A stretch of DNA of 64,000 nt from Burkholderia lata (GCF_902499335.1 NZ_CABVQK010000014.1:124001-188000), one strand, 5' to 3'. Positions 1 to 8,891 are shown, counted from the first letter of the stretch. Notes: generated by a model from the sequence alone, not told the origin. Program-made: numbers and translations.

Positions 1-358
1 GCACCCCCGCGTAACGGCCGCCGTCCGGCGCGTTGAACTCGATCAGTTCGCCCGGCGTGAAATCGTCGCCGACCATGCCGTTCTCGCGCAGCGTCGACAG
101 CGTGACGCGCTGGAGCATGTCGGGATTGCGGGGACCGAACCCCTGTTCGGGCGTTAGCTGAAAAGTCGAATGGTCGCCCACCCTGAGCCCGATCAGAATC
201 TGTTCCAGCGACGGCGCCAGTTGCCCCGCGCCGAGCAGCAGCGTGGCCGGCTTGTCGGTGAAGGTGTTGACGATATCGGCGCCGTCGGCCAATGCCAGCC
301 GGTAATGCAACGTGACGTGGGAACCGGGCTTCACTTCGGATAGATCGATGAGGCTCAT
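1..358 (-). CDS. fkpB: FKBP-type peptidyl-prolyl cis-trans isomerase (SlpA/FkpB-like), 5' part
   Basis: Partial gene; the start is at the right end and the 3' end lies beyond base 1. The visible 119 residues begin MSLIDLSEVKPG and carry the FKBP fold signature: HYRLALADG near residue 18, LLLGAGQLAPSLEQILIGL near 40-58 and LTPEQGFGPRNPDML near 68-82. The region after this looks like the start of the inserted-in-flap domain typical of the SlyD/SlpA subgroup. The family catalyses proline isomerisation and acts as a cytoplasmic folding helper. In betaproteobacteria this gene is commonly followed by ispH, which would lie outside the window; that is inference. It is divergent from radC with a 135-bp gap. 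Confidence 0.9.
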   Translation of the reverse strand, partial: MSLIDLSEVKPGSHVTLHYRLALADGADIVNTFTDKPATLLLGAGQLAPSLEQILIGLRVGDHSTFQLTPEQGFGPRNPDMLQRVTLSTLRENGMVGDDFTPGELIEFNAPDGGRYAGV

Positions 359-493
359 GAATTACTCGTTCAGTCGGCGCCCGATACGGCCGAAAGGCCC
401 GGCGCAAAGCCAATATTGTAAGTCACCTGAGCGCGCAAGGCGGAAAGTGCGACGACGTCGCGCAACCTGCCCGCCGCCAATGGAGTTTCAAGC

Positions 494-1273
494 ATGCTGT
501 CACCCTGCCCTGCCCAGCCCCTGTCGCCCGTCGAATGCCGCGACACCGCCGATCTGCCCGCCGATCCGCCCGGCCGTGTGCTGCCGATGCGCCGGCGCAA
601 GCGCCGTCCGGGCGACTGGCGGCCCGAACGCCCGCGCGAGCGATTGCTGGAGCGCGGGCCGGACGCGCTGACCGACGACGAGCTGATCGCCCTGCTGCTC
701 GGCACGGGCAAGCCCGGGCACGATGTATTCGTCACCTCCCGCGCACTGGTCAAGCAATTCAAGTCGTTGCGCGGGCTGCTCGAGGCGACCGCCGACGATT
801 TCGAGGCGCACCCCGGCATCGGACCCGCGCGCTCCGCGCGGCTGGTTGCGGTCACCGAGATCGCGCGGCGCGTGCTGAAGGAGAAAGCGCACGAGAAGCA
901 GCAGATCGATTCGCCCGGCGCGGTCGAGGACTATCTGCGGCTGAAGATCGGCGCGCGTCCGTACGAAGTGTTCGCCGCGGTGTACCTCGACGCGCGTCAC
1001 GGCCTGATCGATATGGAGGAAATCACGCGCGGCTCGCTGACGCGCATGGCCGTCTACCCGCGCGAGATCGTGCGCCGCGCGATGACACACAACGCCGCGG
1101 CGCTGATCGTCGCGCACAACCATCCGTCGGGTGCGGTGCAGCCGAGCGCGGAAGACCGCCGCCTGACCCGGGTGCTGAAAGACGCCCTCGAACTCGTCGA
1201 CGTGCGGCTGCTCGATCACGTCGTGATCGGCACCGGCGACACTTTTTCATTCGCACGCGCCGGATGGCTGTAG
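494..1273 (+). CDS. radC: RadC family JAB/MPN domain protein (UPF0758)
   Basis: The protein has 259 residues. A helix-hairpin-helix-like N-terminal part (ELIALLLGTG, then HPGIGPARSARLVAVTEIA) is followed by a JAB1/MPN metalloprotease-like domain. The metal motif is intact: H208-N-H210-P-S-G with D221, plus an upstream Glu in the EITRGSL segment. RadC proteins were once tied to DNA repair, but their biochemical role is unsettled. The first ~40 residues are Pro/Arg rich and longer than in most family members; a downstream ATG at 587 (MRRRKRRPGDW) is a possible alternative start. The gene is divergent from fkpB and not obviously part of an operon. Confidence 0.93.
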   Translation: MLSPCPAQPLSPVECRDTADLPADPPGRVLPMRRRKRRPGDWRPERPRERLLERGPDALTDDELIALLLGTGKPGHDVFVTSRALVKQFKSLRGLLEATADDFEAHPGIGPARSARLVAVTEIARRVLKEKAHEKQQIDSPGAVEDYLRLKIGARPYEVFAAVYLDARHGLIDMEEITRGSLTRMAVYPREIVRRAMTHNAAALIVAHNHPSGAVQPSAEDRRLTRVLKDALELVDVRLLDHVVIGTGDTFSFARAGWL

Positions 1274-1327
1274 ACTGTGGCCCGGCAGCCCACCCCCGGG
1301 CGCCGCGACGGCGATGCGAAATTAGGT

Positions 1328-1357
1328 TTGATTTTCCTGCGCTTTTTCTGCTAGAAT
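1328..1357 (+). promoter_or_regulatory. Sigma-70-type promoter of rpmB-rpmG
   Basis: TTGATT at 1328-1333 and TAGAAT at 1352-1357 are separated by 18 bp. The predicted transcription start near 1364 would give an mRNA leader of about 150 nt before rpmB. This is pattern matching only. Confidence 0.6.
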
Positions 1358-1512
1358 CGCCGTCTGTATTTTTTCCAACCACAGTTCTAGCCATCGAAGG
1401 GCCTTGTCTGTAAGGGCTTCGGCGTTCTGAGTGCAGCCATGGATCACGTGGCGGTGCGATGGAACCTTCACCGGCGATCGAACCCCGAATTTAGCGTATT
1501 AGGAGTGCTCTC

Positions 1513-1746
1513 ATGGCACGCGTATGCCAAGTAACTGGGAAAGCGCCGATGAGCGGCAACAACGTTTCCCACGCCAACAACAAGACGAAGCGCCGCTTCC
1601 TGCCGAACCTGCAAAACCGCCGGTTCTGGGTGGAGAGCGAAAACCGCTGGGTGCGCCTGCGCGTCTCGAACGCCGGCCTGCGCCTGATCGACAAGAACGG
1701 CATCGATTCCGTGCTCGCTGACCTGCGCGCACGCGGCGAAGCCTAA
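1513..1746 (+). CDS. rpmB: 50S ribosomal protein L28
   Basis: A 77-residue basic protein beginning [20 protein letters not shown], the standard L28 N-terminus, with [17 protein letters not shown] in the middle. Length and sequence match the proteobacterial family. It is a structural component of the large ribosomal subunit. The gene has a good Shine-Dalgarno (AGGAG at 1500-1504) and is followed 17 bp later by rpmG, the usual rpmB-rpmG pair. A strong promoter lies about 150 bp upstream. Confidence 0.98.
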
Positions 1747-1763
1747 GCCCAAGGAGCACAATC

Positions 1764-1931
1764 ATGGCAAAAGGCGCACGCGACAAGATCAAGCTTGAGT
1801 CGACCGCTGGTACGGGTCACTTCTACACGACCACGAAGAACAAGCGCAACATGCCGGAAAAGATGGCGATCAAGAAGTTCGATCCCGTCGTCCGCAAGCA
1901 TGTGGAATACAAAGAAACCAAGATCAAGTAA
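1764..1931 (+). CDS. rpmG: 50S ribosomal protein L33
   Basis: A 55-residue gene. The product begins MAKGARDKIKLESTAGTG and continues with HFYTTTKNKRNMPEKM, the L33 signature, ending KYKETKIK-like (EYKETKIK). It lacks the zinc-binding cysteine pairs of the C+ form, so it is the Cys-free type found in most Proteobacteria. The Shine-Dalgarno AAGGAG lies at 1751-1756. It is cotranscribed with rpmB, and a strong intrinsic terminator follows 31 bp after the stop. Confidence 0.98.
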   Translation: MAKGARDKIKLESTAGTGHFYTTTKNKRNMPEKMAIKKFDPVVRKHVEYKETKIK

Positions 1932-1962
1932 TCTCCGGTTTCTGCCAGCCTGACGGCGACCG

Positions 1963-1994
1963 AAAAGCCCCGCACCTGCGGGGCTTTTTGTTTT
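1963..1994 (+). terminator. Rho-independent terminator after rpmG
   Basis: An 11-bp perfect stem (AAAAGCCCCGC / GCGGGGCTTTT) with a 4-nt loop, followed by a T-rich tail. It closes the rpmB-rpmG operon. Confidence 0.9.
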
Positions 1995-2091
1995 GCGCGC
2001 ACGCTCCGGCGCGACGCGGTATGCTCTCCCCTTTCCGCGGCCACGGCCGCCGGAACGCACAAGATCAAAAGCGTAACGATGGAGATGCAGC

Positions 2092-3678
2092 ATGAAATTC
2101 GACGTGGCGATCGTCGGCAGCGGCCTGGCAGGACTGTCGGTCGCACTCAACCTGGCCAGCACGCGACGTGTCGCGCTGATCGCGAAACGGTCGATGATGG
2201 AGGGCGCGAGCGATAACGCGCAAGGCGGCATCGCGGCTGTCCTCGATTCGGCGGACAGCATCGAGAACCATGTCGACGACACGCTGGTTGCCGGTGGCGG
2301 CCTATGCGACGAAGGCGCGACGCGCTATATCGTCGAGCACGGCCGCGAAGCGATCGAATGGCTGATCTCGCAGGGCGTGCCGTTCACGAAGGACGACGCG
2401 GCCGAGCTCGGCTTCCACCTCACGCGCGAAGGCGGCCACAGCCACCGCCGGATCATCCATGCGGCCGACGCGACCGGCCATGCGGTGCTCGCGACGCTGT
2501 CCGAGCGTGCGCGCCAGCATCCGAACATCACGTTCTTCGAGAACCACCACGCGATCGACCTGATCACGTCGGACCGGCTCGGCCTGCCCGGCCGCCGCTG
2601 CCACGGCCTGTATGCGCTCGACGTCGACAACGACCGCACGATCACGATCGAAGCGCCGCATACGGTGCTCGCAACGGGCGGCGCCGGCAAGGTCTACCTG
2701 TACACGACGAACCCCGACACCGCGACCGGCGACGGCATCGCGATGGCGTGGCGCGCGGGCTGCCGTGTGTCGAACATGGAATTCATCCAGTTCCACCCGA
2801 CCTGCCTGTTCCATCCGTATGCGAAGTCGTTCCTGATTTCGGAAGCCGTGCGCGGCGAAGGCGGCCTGCTGAAACTGCCCGACGGCACGCGCTTCATGCC
2901 CGCGCACGATCCGCGCGCCGAACTCGCGCCGCGCGACATCGTCGCGCGCGCGATCGACTTCGAGATCAAGAAGCGCGGGATCGACTGCGTGTATCTCGAT
3001 ATCAGCCATCAGCCGGAAGCGTTCCTGCGCGAGCACTTCCCGACGATCCACGCGCGCTGTCTCGAATTCGGCATCGACATCGCGAAAGAGCCGATTCCCG
3101 TCGTGCCGGCCGCGCACTACACGTGCGGCGGCGTCGTTACCGACCTCGCCGGGCGCACCGATCTCGCGGGCCTGTATGCGGTCGGCGAAACGTCGTACAC
3201 GGGGCTCCACGGCGCGAACCGGCTCGCAAGCAACTCGCTGCTCGAATGTCTCGTGATCGGCCGCGCCGCGGCCGAGGCGATCGAGGCAGCCGGCTTCGAC
3301 GCCGAAACACCGGCCACGCTGCCCGCGTGGGACGAAAGCCGCGTGTCGGATGCAGACGAGGAAGTCGTCGTTGCACACAACTGGGACGAGTTGCGCCGCC
3401 TGATGTGGAACTACGTCGGCATCGTGCGCACCGACAAGCGCCTCGAACGCGCGAAGCATCGGTTGTCGCTGCTGCGCGACGAGATCCAGGAGTACTACGC
3501 GAACTTCCGCGTGACGCGCGACCTGCTCGAACTGCGCAACCTCGTCGACGTGGCAACGCTGATCGTGAAGAGCGCACACTCGCGCCGCGAAAGCCGCGGG
3601 CTGCACTACAGCCGCGACTGGCCGAATTCGCTGCCGAAGGCGCTGCCGAGCGTGCTCACGCCGCGCGCGCGTCGCTGA
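2092..3678 (+). CDS. nadB: L-aspartate oxidase
   Basis: A 528-residue flavoprotein that oxidises L-aspartate to iminoaspartate, the first step of de novo NAD synthesis. The FAD-binding dinucleotide motif VGSGLAGLSVAL is at residues 8-19, followed by DNAQGGIAA. The substrate and FAD contacts REGGHSHRR, HYTCGGV and HGANRLASNSLLE are present in the usual order. Length fits the family (E. coli NadB is 540). nadB is convergent with nadC/nadA across a shared terminator, so all three NAD genes are grouped but in two transcription units. Confidence 0.97.
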   Translation: MKFDVAIVGSGLAGLSVALNLASTRRVALIAKRSMMEGASDNAQGGIAAVLDSADSIENHVDDTLVAGGGLCDEGATRYIVEHGREAIEWLISQGVPFTKDDAAELGFHLTREGGHSHRRIIHAADATGHAVLATLSERARQHPNITFFENHHAIDLITSDRLGLPGRRCHGLYALDVDNDRTITIEAPHTVLATGGAGKVYLYTTNPDTATGDGIAMAWRAGCRVSNMEFIQFHPTCLFHPYAKSFLISEAVRGEGGLLKLPDGTRFMPAHDPRAELAPRDIVARAIDFEIKKRGIDCVYLDISHQPEAFLREHFPTIHARCLEFGIDIAKEPIPVVPAAHYTCGGVVTDLAGRTDLAGLYAVGETSYTGLHGANRLASNSLLECLVIGRAAAEAIEAAGFDAETPATLPAWDESRVSDADEEVVVAHNWDELRRLMWNYVGIVRTDKRLERAKHRLSLLRDEIQEYYANFRVTRDLLELRNLVDVATLIVKSAHSRRESRGLHYSRDWPNSLPKALPSVLTPRARR

Positions 3679-3711
3679 CCGGCACGCCCTTCCCGGCTGC
3701 GGCCGCACAGG

Positions 3712-3749
3712 AAAAAAGCCGTTGGCGTTTGCGCGCCAACGGCTTTTTT
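3712..3749. terminator. Bidirectional terminator between nadB and nadC
   Basis: Inverted repeat with a stem of GCCGTTGGCG / CGCCAACGGC, an A6 run on the left and a T6 run on the right, so it can stop nadB on the plus strand and nadC on the minus strand. Confidence 0.9.
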
Positions 3750-3769
3750 GTCTGATCGACGGCGTTCGG

Positions 3770-4654
3770 TCAGTCGACGATCCGCATCGAATAGTCGGTC
3801 GCGCGCACGTCCTTCGTCAGCGCACCGATCGAGATGCGGTCGACACCCGTTTCCGCGAACGCGCGCACCGTATCGAAATTGACACCGCCGGACACTTCGA
3901 GCACGGCCTTGCCGTTCGCCACGCGCACCGCTTCGCGCATCATGTCGAGCGTGAAGTTGTCGAGCAGCACCGACAGCGCGCGATGCGCGAGCGCCGTCTC
4001 GAGTTGCGCAAGCGTCTCGACTTCGACCTGCACGGGCACGCCCGACTCCAGCGCGAACGCCGCGTCGAGCGCCTCGCCGACACCGCCTGCCGCCGCGATG
4101 TGGTTTTCCTTGATCAGGATGCCGTCATACAGCGCGAGACGCTGGTTCTCGCCGCCGCCGACGCGCACCGCATACTTCTGCGCGAGCCGCAGGCCCGGCA
4201 GCGTCTTGCGCGTATCGAGGATCTTCGTGCGCGTGCCTTCGACGCGATCGACGTAACGACGCGTCGCGGTCGCGACACCCGACAGCAGTTGCAGGAAGTT
4301 CAGCCCGTTGCGCTCGGCGGTCAGCAGCGCACGCGCCGGCCCTTCGAGTTCGCAAACGGTCGAATCAGGCGTCATCCGGTCGCCTTCGCGATAGCGCCAT
4401 TGCACGGCGATCGCCGGATCGATCCGGGCGATCACGGCCTCGAACCAGGGCACACCGCACAGCACGGCTTCCTCGCGCACGATGATGCGGGCACGGCGAC
4501 GCCCGCCGGCGGGTACGAGCCGCCCGGTCTGGTCGCCGGTGCCGACGTCTTCCGCGATCGCATCGGCCACGTTGCGCGTAATCGCGTCGTCGAATGCCGC
4601 GCCGTATTGCTCGCGGACGATGTTGAACAGCGGGGATACTGCGGAGCTCGTCAT
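3770..4654 (-). CDS. nadC: Nicotinate-nucleotide pyrophosphorylase (carboxylating), quinolinate phosphoribosyltransferase
   Basis: A 294-residue enzyme converting quinolinate and PRPP to nicotinate mononucleotide and CO2. The family hallmarks are all present: a TRKTLPGLRLAQKYAVRVGG stretch, the HR-equivalent LYDGILIKENHI, VEVETLAQLE, and the C-terminal EVSGGVNFDTV and GVDRISIGALT. The start codon overlaps the nadA stop by four bases (ATGA at 4651-4654), so the two are translationally coupled in one operon, nadA first. Confidence 0.97.
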   Translation of the reverse strand: MTSSAVSPLFNIVREQYGAAFDDAITRNVADAIAEDVGTGDQTGRLVPAGGRRRARIIVREEAVLCGVPWFEAVIARIDPAIAVQWRYREGDRMTPDSTVCELEGPARALLTAERNGLNFLQLLSGVATATRRYVDRVEGTRTKILDTRKTLPGLRLAQKYAVRVGGGENQRLALYDGILIKENHIAAAGGVGEALDAAFALESGVPVQVEVETLAQLETALAHRALSVLLDNFTLDMMREAVRVANGKAVLEVSGGVNFDTVRAFAETGVDRISIGALTKDVRATDYSMRIVD

Positions 4655-5793
4655 GCAGCCCCCACGTTCGCAAACAGTTGCTGGTCACGCTGCAGATCGC
4701 CGCTCGCCTGCACGCGCTTCTTGTGCGCGGCGGCGAAATCGAGCATCCGGTCGATCGGCAGGCGTGCGCGCTCGCCGATCGCCGGATCGACGAAGATCTC
4801 GTTGTGACCGCGTTCGAGCACGTCGGCAAGGTTCGCGAGGCCGTTCATCGCCATCCACGGGCAGTGCGCGCAGCTCTTGCAGGTGGCGCTGTTGCCGGCC
4901 GTCGGTGCGGCGATGAAGGTCTTGCCGGGTGCCGCAAGCTGCATCTTGTGCAGGATGCCGAGATCGGTCGCGACGATGAAGCGCGTCGCGTCGAACTTGA
5001 CCGCCGCGTCGATCAGCTGCGTGGTCGAGCCGACCACATCGGCCTGCGCGACGACGTTTTCCGGCGATTCGGGGTGGACCAGCACCTTCGCATCCGGATA
5101 TTCGGCGCGCAGCAAGTCGAGTTCGATGCCCTTGAATTCGTCGTGGACGAGGCACGAGCCTTGCCACAGCAGCATGTCCGCGCCGGTCTTCTTCTGGATA
5201 TAGCTGCCGAGATGGCGATCCGGCGCCCAGATGATCTTCTCGCCGCGCGCATGCAGGTCGGCCACGATCTCGAGGCCGATCGACGACGTGACCATCCAGT
5301 CCGCGCGCGCCTTCACGGCGGCGCTGGTATTGGCGTAGACGACGACGGTGCGGTCGGGATGCGCGTCGCAGAACGCCGAGAATTCGTCTACGGGGCAGCC
5401 GAGGTCGAGCGAACAGGTCGCGTCGAGGTCGGGCATCAGGATTCGTTTGTTCGGGCTCAGGATCTTCGCGGTTTCGCCCATGAAGCGCACGCCGGCGACG
5501 ATCAGCGTCTGCGCATCGTGGTCACGGCCGAAGCGGGCCATTTCGAGCGAATCGGCGACACAACCGCCGGTTTCGTCGGCGAGCTCCTGCAACTCGGCGT
5601 CGACGTAGTAGTGTGCGACCAGCACGGCTTTTTCACGCACGAGCAATGCCTTGATGCGCTCCTTCAGCGCGACCCGCTCTTCGGCGGACGGTGCATCGGG
5701 CACCTTGGCCCATGCCTGCCCCACGCCGCACACGGTCCCAGCTGCAACGGGCCGGTCGTACTCGACGGGTTTGATCGTCGATTGCATCTCCAT
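4651..5793 (-). CDS. nadA: Quinolinate synthase A
   Basis: A 4Fe-4S enzyme that condenses iminoaspartate with dihydroxyacetone phosphate to quinolinate. Three cysteine regions typical of NadA ligands are visible: DATCSLDLGCPVDEF, LLWQGSCLVHDEF and NSATCKSCAHCPWMAMNGL. Two in-frame ATGs lie close together: 5793 and 5787. AGGAG sits only two bases before the first but eight before the second, so translation probably starts at 5787 (MQSTIKPVEYDRP, 378 residues). Its leader is filled by three tandem hairpin repeats that end directly at the Shine-Dalgarno, described separately. nadC follows with an ATGA overlap. Confidence 0.96.
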   Translation of the reverse strand: MEMQSTIKPVEYDRPVAAGTVCGVGQAWAKVPDAPSAEERVALKERIKALLVREKAVLVAHYYVDAELQELADETGGCVADSLEMARFGRDHDAQTLIVAGVRFMGETAKILSPNKRILMPDLDATCSLDLGCPVDEFSAFCDAHPDRTVVVYANTSAAVKARADWMVTSSIGLEIVADLHARGEKIIWAPDRHLGSYIQKKTGADMLLWQGSCLVHDEFKGIELDLLRAEYPDAKVLVHPESPENVVAQADVVGSTTQLIDAAVKFDATRFIVATDLGILHKMQLAAPGKTFIAAPTAGNSATCKSCAHCPWMAMNGLANLADVLERGHNEIFVDPAIGERARLPIDRMLDFAAAHKKRVQASGDLQRDQQLFANVGAA

Positions 5794-5800
5794 ATCTCCT

Positions 5801-5938
5801 GTCGACCCGAGTTAGCGCTTTAGCGCTTACTCGGGTCCCATGCTTCGCGGTCGGTGGGAGTTAGCGCTTTAGCGCTTAGTCCCACCCCATGCTTCGCGGT
5901 CGATCCGAGTTAGCGCATTAACGCCAACTCCGATCCCA
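5801..5938 (-). repeat. Three tandem hairpin repeats (49-bp period) in the nadA leader
   Basis: Read on the nadA strand, three units recur with a period of 49 bp (equivalent points at 5907, 5858 and 5809 on the plus strand). Each has GCATGGG (or a close variant), a variable outer stem, a core of TAAGCGC-TAAA-GCGCTAA, and the matching stem arm, followed by GACCGCGAAGC leading to the next unit. Outer stems differ but remain paired: GACCCGAG/CTCGGGTC nearest nadA, GGTGGGA/TCCCACC in the middle, and an imperfect ATCGGAGTT/AACTCGGAT in the distal copy. The array ends in GTCGAC next to the nadA Shine-Dalgarno. The same family occurs at 54311-54422. Confidence 0.85.
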
Positions 5939-6035
5939 TCCCCTGATCTCGCCCCGGAACAACACTTCCACGCTGCCCCAAGCCTCATACAAATCCGGCC
6001 CTGCCGAACACCCTTCAAAAACCGGCGGACCAAAT

Positions 6036-6064
6036 AAAAAACCCCGCCAACGCGGGGTTTTTGA
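6036..6064 (-). terminator. Terminator after the fatty acid desaturase
   Basis: Stem AAAAACCCCGC / GCGGGGTTTTT with a short CAAC loop and flanking A and T runs. It lies about 30 bp beyond the desaturase stop codon and could work in both directions. Confidence 0.85.
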
Positions 6065-6091
6065 CGTCCTTAGATTCTAATCGATTTCGAA

Positions 6092-7285
6092 TCAGGCGTA
6101 GCGGCGCAGGCGCGTCGCGAATTCCTGCAGCGCCTTGATGCCGCTTTGTTCTGCGCGATGGCACCAATCCTGCAATTGCGCGAGAAGCTGTTCGCGCGAT
6201 GCGGTCGAACGATCCCAGATCGCGGCGAGATCCTGGCGCAGCTGGAAGTACGTTTGCAGCTTCTGGCTGTTCGCGAAGATTTCCGGCAGCAGCTTCTTCT
6301 GCGGCTCGTCGAGGCCGTCGGCATCCTTGTGGAACCACTTGCGCGCGCCGCGCATCATCTGGTACTTCTCGCCGCCGATTTCCTTCAGGTGCGCAAGCTC
6401 CTGACGGTACGCACGCTTCACGGCCTTGCCGTAGCGCGCCATCACTTCGTAGCGGTTCGACAGCACGGCCTGCAGCGTTTCCTGGTCGAGCACCGTCTTC
6501 GGCTTGTTCAGGCGCGGCGTCGGCGCGACCTTCTTCACCTTCGCGAGACCGAATGCCGACATGATGCGGATGTACATCCAGCCGATGTCGAACTCGTACC
6601 ACTTGTTCGACAGCTTCGCCGACGTCGCGAACGTGTGGTGGTTGTTGTGCAGCTCTTCGCCGCCGATCACGATGCCCCACGGGAACAGGTTCGTGCTCGC
6701 GTCGGCCGAGTTGAAGTTGCGATAGCCCCAGAAGTGACCGAAACCGTTGACGACGCCAGCCGCCCAGAACGGAATCCAGACCATCTGCACGGCCCACACG
6801 GTCAGGCCGATCACGCCGAACAGCGCGACGTCGATCACCATCATCATGCTGATGCCGAGAATCGGGTACTTCGAATAGACATTGCGTTCGACCCAGTCGT
6901 TCGGCGTGCCGTGCCCGAACTTGCGCATCGTCTCTTCGTTCTTCGCTTCCGCGCGATACAGCTCGGCGCCCTCGAGGAACACCTTCCAGATGCCGCGCGT
7001 CTGCGGGCTGTGCGGATCTTCTTCGGTCTCGCACTTCGCGTGGTGCTTGCGGTGAATCGCGGCCCACTGGCCCGTCAGCATGCCGGTCGTCATCCACAGC
7101 CAGAGGCGGAAGAAGTGGCTCGCGATCGGATGCAGCTCAAGCGCGCGGTGCGCCTGGCAACGATGCAGGTAGACCGTCACGCCGATGATCGTGACGTGCG
7201 TGACGGCGAGCGCGAACAGCGCAACCTGCCACCACGAAAAATGCAGGAGCCCGTGGGAAAGAAAATCGAGCAGGGAATTCAACAA
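6092..7285 (-). CDS. Acyl-CoA/acyl-lipid delta-9-type fatty acid desaturase
   Basis: A membrane di-iron desaturase, about 397 residues from the TTG at 7285. The three histidine boxes are present in order: HRCQAH, HRKHH and HNNHH, between predicted hydrophobic segments (SWWQVALFALAVTHVTIIGV and MMMVIDVALFGVIGLTVW). This layout is that of stearoyl-CoA/acyl-lipid desaturases that introduce a cis double bond in saturated acyl chains and adjust membrane fluidity. Its start is uncertain: a longer frame opens at a TTG at 7327 without a Shine-Dalgarno, whereas CAGG lies eight bases before the TTG at 7285. A long hydrophilic C-terminal tail (about 150 residues) is a feature of this proteobacterial subgroup. 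Confidence 0.9.
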   Translation of the reverse strand: MLNSLLDFLSHGLLHFSWWQVALFALAVTHVTIIGVTVYLHRCQAHRALELHPIASHFFRLWLWMTTGMLTGQWAAIHRKHHAKCETEEDPHSPQTRGIWKVFLEGAELYRAEAKNEETMRKFGHGTPNDWVERNVYSKYPILGISMMMVIDVALFGVIGLTVWAVQMVWIPFWAAGVVNGFGHFWGYRNFNSADASTNLFPWGIVIGGEELHNNHHTFATSAKLSNKWYEFDIGWMYIRIMSAFGLAKVKKVAPTPRLNKPKTVLDQETLQAVLSNRYEVMARYGKAVKRAYRQELAHLKEIGGEKYQMMRGARKWFHKDADGLDEPQKKLLPEIFANSQKLQTYFQLRQDLAAIWDRSTASREQLLAQLQDWCHRAEQSGIKALQEFATRLRRYA

Positions 7286-7508
7286 GGCAGTTACCTGTGA
7301 AGAGAGAGCGACGCCGGCCCGCGCCAAGCGTCAGAAAAATGAAAGCATACCGCGTGTAGACCAGAATTTTACTTCAACCGTTCCAAGTCTTTGTAAAAAA
7401 TGAATATTTTCTTGCCCTGACGCAACAAGCGCAGTCCATGGGCGGACTTGGAAAGGCCCGCGATCCGGTTCCGACCGCGGGGTCGATACGATTGGCGACC
7501 GGCGTACC

Positions 7509-8873
7509 CTACGCAGCCGGTACGTGTCCGTCCACCGCGCCGTTGCCGGCCGCCGCGCCAGCGGCAGGAAAGCCGTCGGGCAACCCGACGACGCGCACTT
7601 CGCGCTGCGGGAACGGAATCGAAATCCCGTGCTCGCTGAACAGGCGCCAGATGTTGCGGTTCACGGTCGAACGCACGCCGGACGTGCCTTTCGCCGAATC
7701 CTCGATCCAGAAACCAAGCTCCAGGTCGATCCCGTCCGCACCGAAACTCACCAGATACGGGGTCGGAGCCGGCTCCGCCAGCACGCGCGGCACGCCTTTC
7801 GCTGCATCGGCGAGCAGCGTGAGCGCATGCTCGACATCGCTCGTGTACGCGACCTGCACCGCGACCTTCGCATAACCGCGCGTCAGGTATGACGACTGGT
7901 TCTGCACGACGTCGGTGATCAGCTTCTCGTTCGGGATCAGCGTCTCGTTGCCGTCGAGGCCGCGCACGACCGTATAGCGCGTGCGAATCTGCGTGACGAC
8001 GCCCTGCAGCCCGCCGACGCTGATCGCGTCGCCGAGCCGCAGCGAGCGGTCGAGCAGGATGATGAAGCCCGACACGTAGTTGCTGGCGATCTTCTGCAGC
8101 CCGAAACCGAGGCCGACACCCACCGCACCGCCGAACACACCGAGCACCGTCACGTCGATACCGACCAGCGACAGCCCGATCAGGATCGCCGCGAACACGA
8201 GCAGCGCGCGGCCAACCCGCGACAGCACGACCTTCAGGTTCGCGTCGAGCGTGCTCGCGCGCGTGAGGCGATCCTCGAGCACCGAGCCGAGCCACATCGC
8301 GACCATCAGCGTCACGCACACCCACAGCGCGCCGGAAATCACCGACAGCAGCGTGAGGTGCGCATTGGCGACACGGAACTGCACGCTGTCGAGCCAGCCG
8401 AGCACGTCGCGCTGGATGCCGAGCACGGTCAGCACCATCGCGGCCCACACGACGGTCGACACGATTTTCTCGACGATCGACAGCCACGCATGCGTGTGGC
8501 CGTCGCGCGCGAACACGCGCCGCGCAAAGAAGAACAGCACGTAGATCAGCCCGATGCCGAACAGCGGCACGAGCGCGAGCGACAGCAGTGACGTCGACAT
8601 GAACGGGTCTAACGCGAGCTGCGCAGCACCGACGAACACGCTACCGAACAACGGGAACAACGCGCGCTTCAGGCTTTGCGCGCCCGCGCCGGGTGCGCGG
8701 CCCGCCGCCCGGCGGCGTGCATCGATGCGGCCGTGCACGAAGCGCGCGGTCACCCACGCGAAGCACAGCGCGCCGATGAGGATCGCCGCCTGCCAGATCA
8801 TCACCGGCTGGTGGAAGTCACGAATGACCGATGCCAGCCGGTGCGACAGCAGGCGGCTCTGCAGATTTTCCAT
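7509..8873 (-). CDS. MscS-family mechanosensitive ion channel
   Basis: A 454-residue inner-membrane protein. The N-terminal half holds several hydrophobic helices (residues ~25-45, 85-115, 135-155, 175-195), followed by the pore helix and beta domain of MscS: VLGVFGGAVGVGLGFGLQ, then KIASNYVSGFIILLDRSLR and GDAISV. The downstream GNETLIPNEKLITDVVQN motif is the conserved beta-domain tail. MscS channels release solutes on hypo-osmotic shock. Extra N-terminal helices place it with the larger YbdG/MscM-like members. It follows the methyltransferase gene by 18 bp, consistent with a purN-rsmB-like-mscS operon. Confidence 0.92.
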   Translation of the reverse strand: MENLQSRLLSHRLASVIRDFHQPVMIWQAAILIGALCFAWVTARFVHGRIDARRRAAGRAPGAGAQSLKRALFPLFGSVFVGAAQLALDPFMSTSLLSLALVPLFGIGLIYVLFFFARRVFARDGHTHAWLSIVEKIVSTVVWAAMVLTVLGIQRDVLGWLDSVQFRVANAHLTLLSVISGALWVCVTLMVAMWLGSVLEDRLTRASTLDANLKVVLSRVGRALLVFAAILIGLSLVGIDVTVLGVFGGAVGVGLGFGLQKIASNYVSGFIILLDRSLRLGDAISVGGLQGVVTQIRTRYTVVRGLDGNETLIPNEKLITDVVQNQSSYLTRGYAKVAVQVAYTSDVEHALTLLADAAKGVPRVLAEPAPTPYLVSFGADGIDLELGFWIEDSAKGTSGVRSTVNRNIWRLFSEHGISIPFPQREVRVVGLPDGFPAAGAAAGNGAVDGHVPAA

Positions 8874-8891
8874 CGTCCGTCCGGGCAGCCG

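Noticed and set aside
5801..5938. CRISPR array
   Set aside because: The 49-50 bp periodic units are repeats throughout with no unique spacers, and there are no cas genes.
5801..5938. NAD+-I (nadA-motif) riboswitch
   Set aside because: That class is known from Acidobacteria, and the same repeat here also precedes an SDR gene; I cannot match its consensus.
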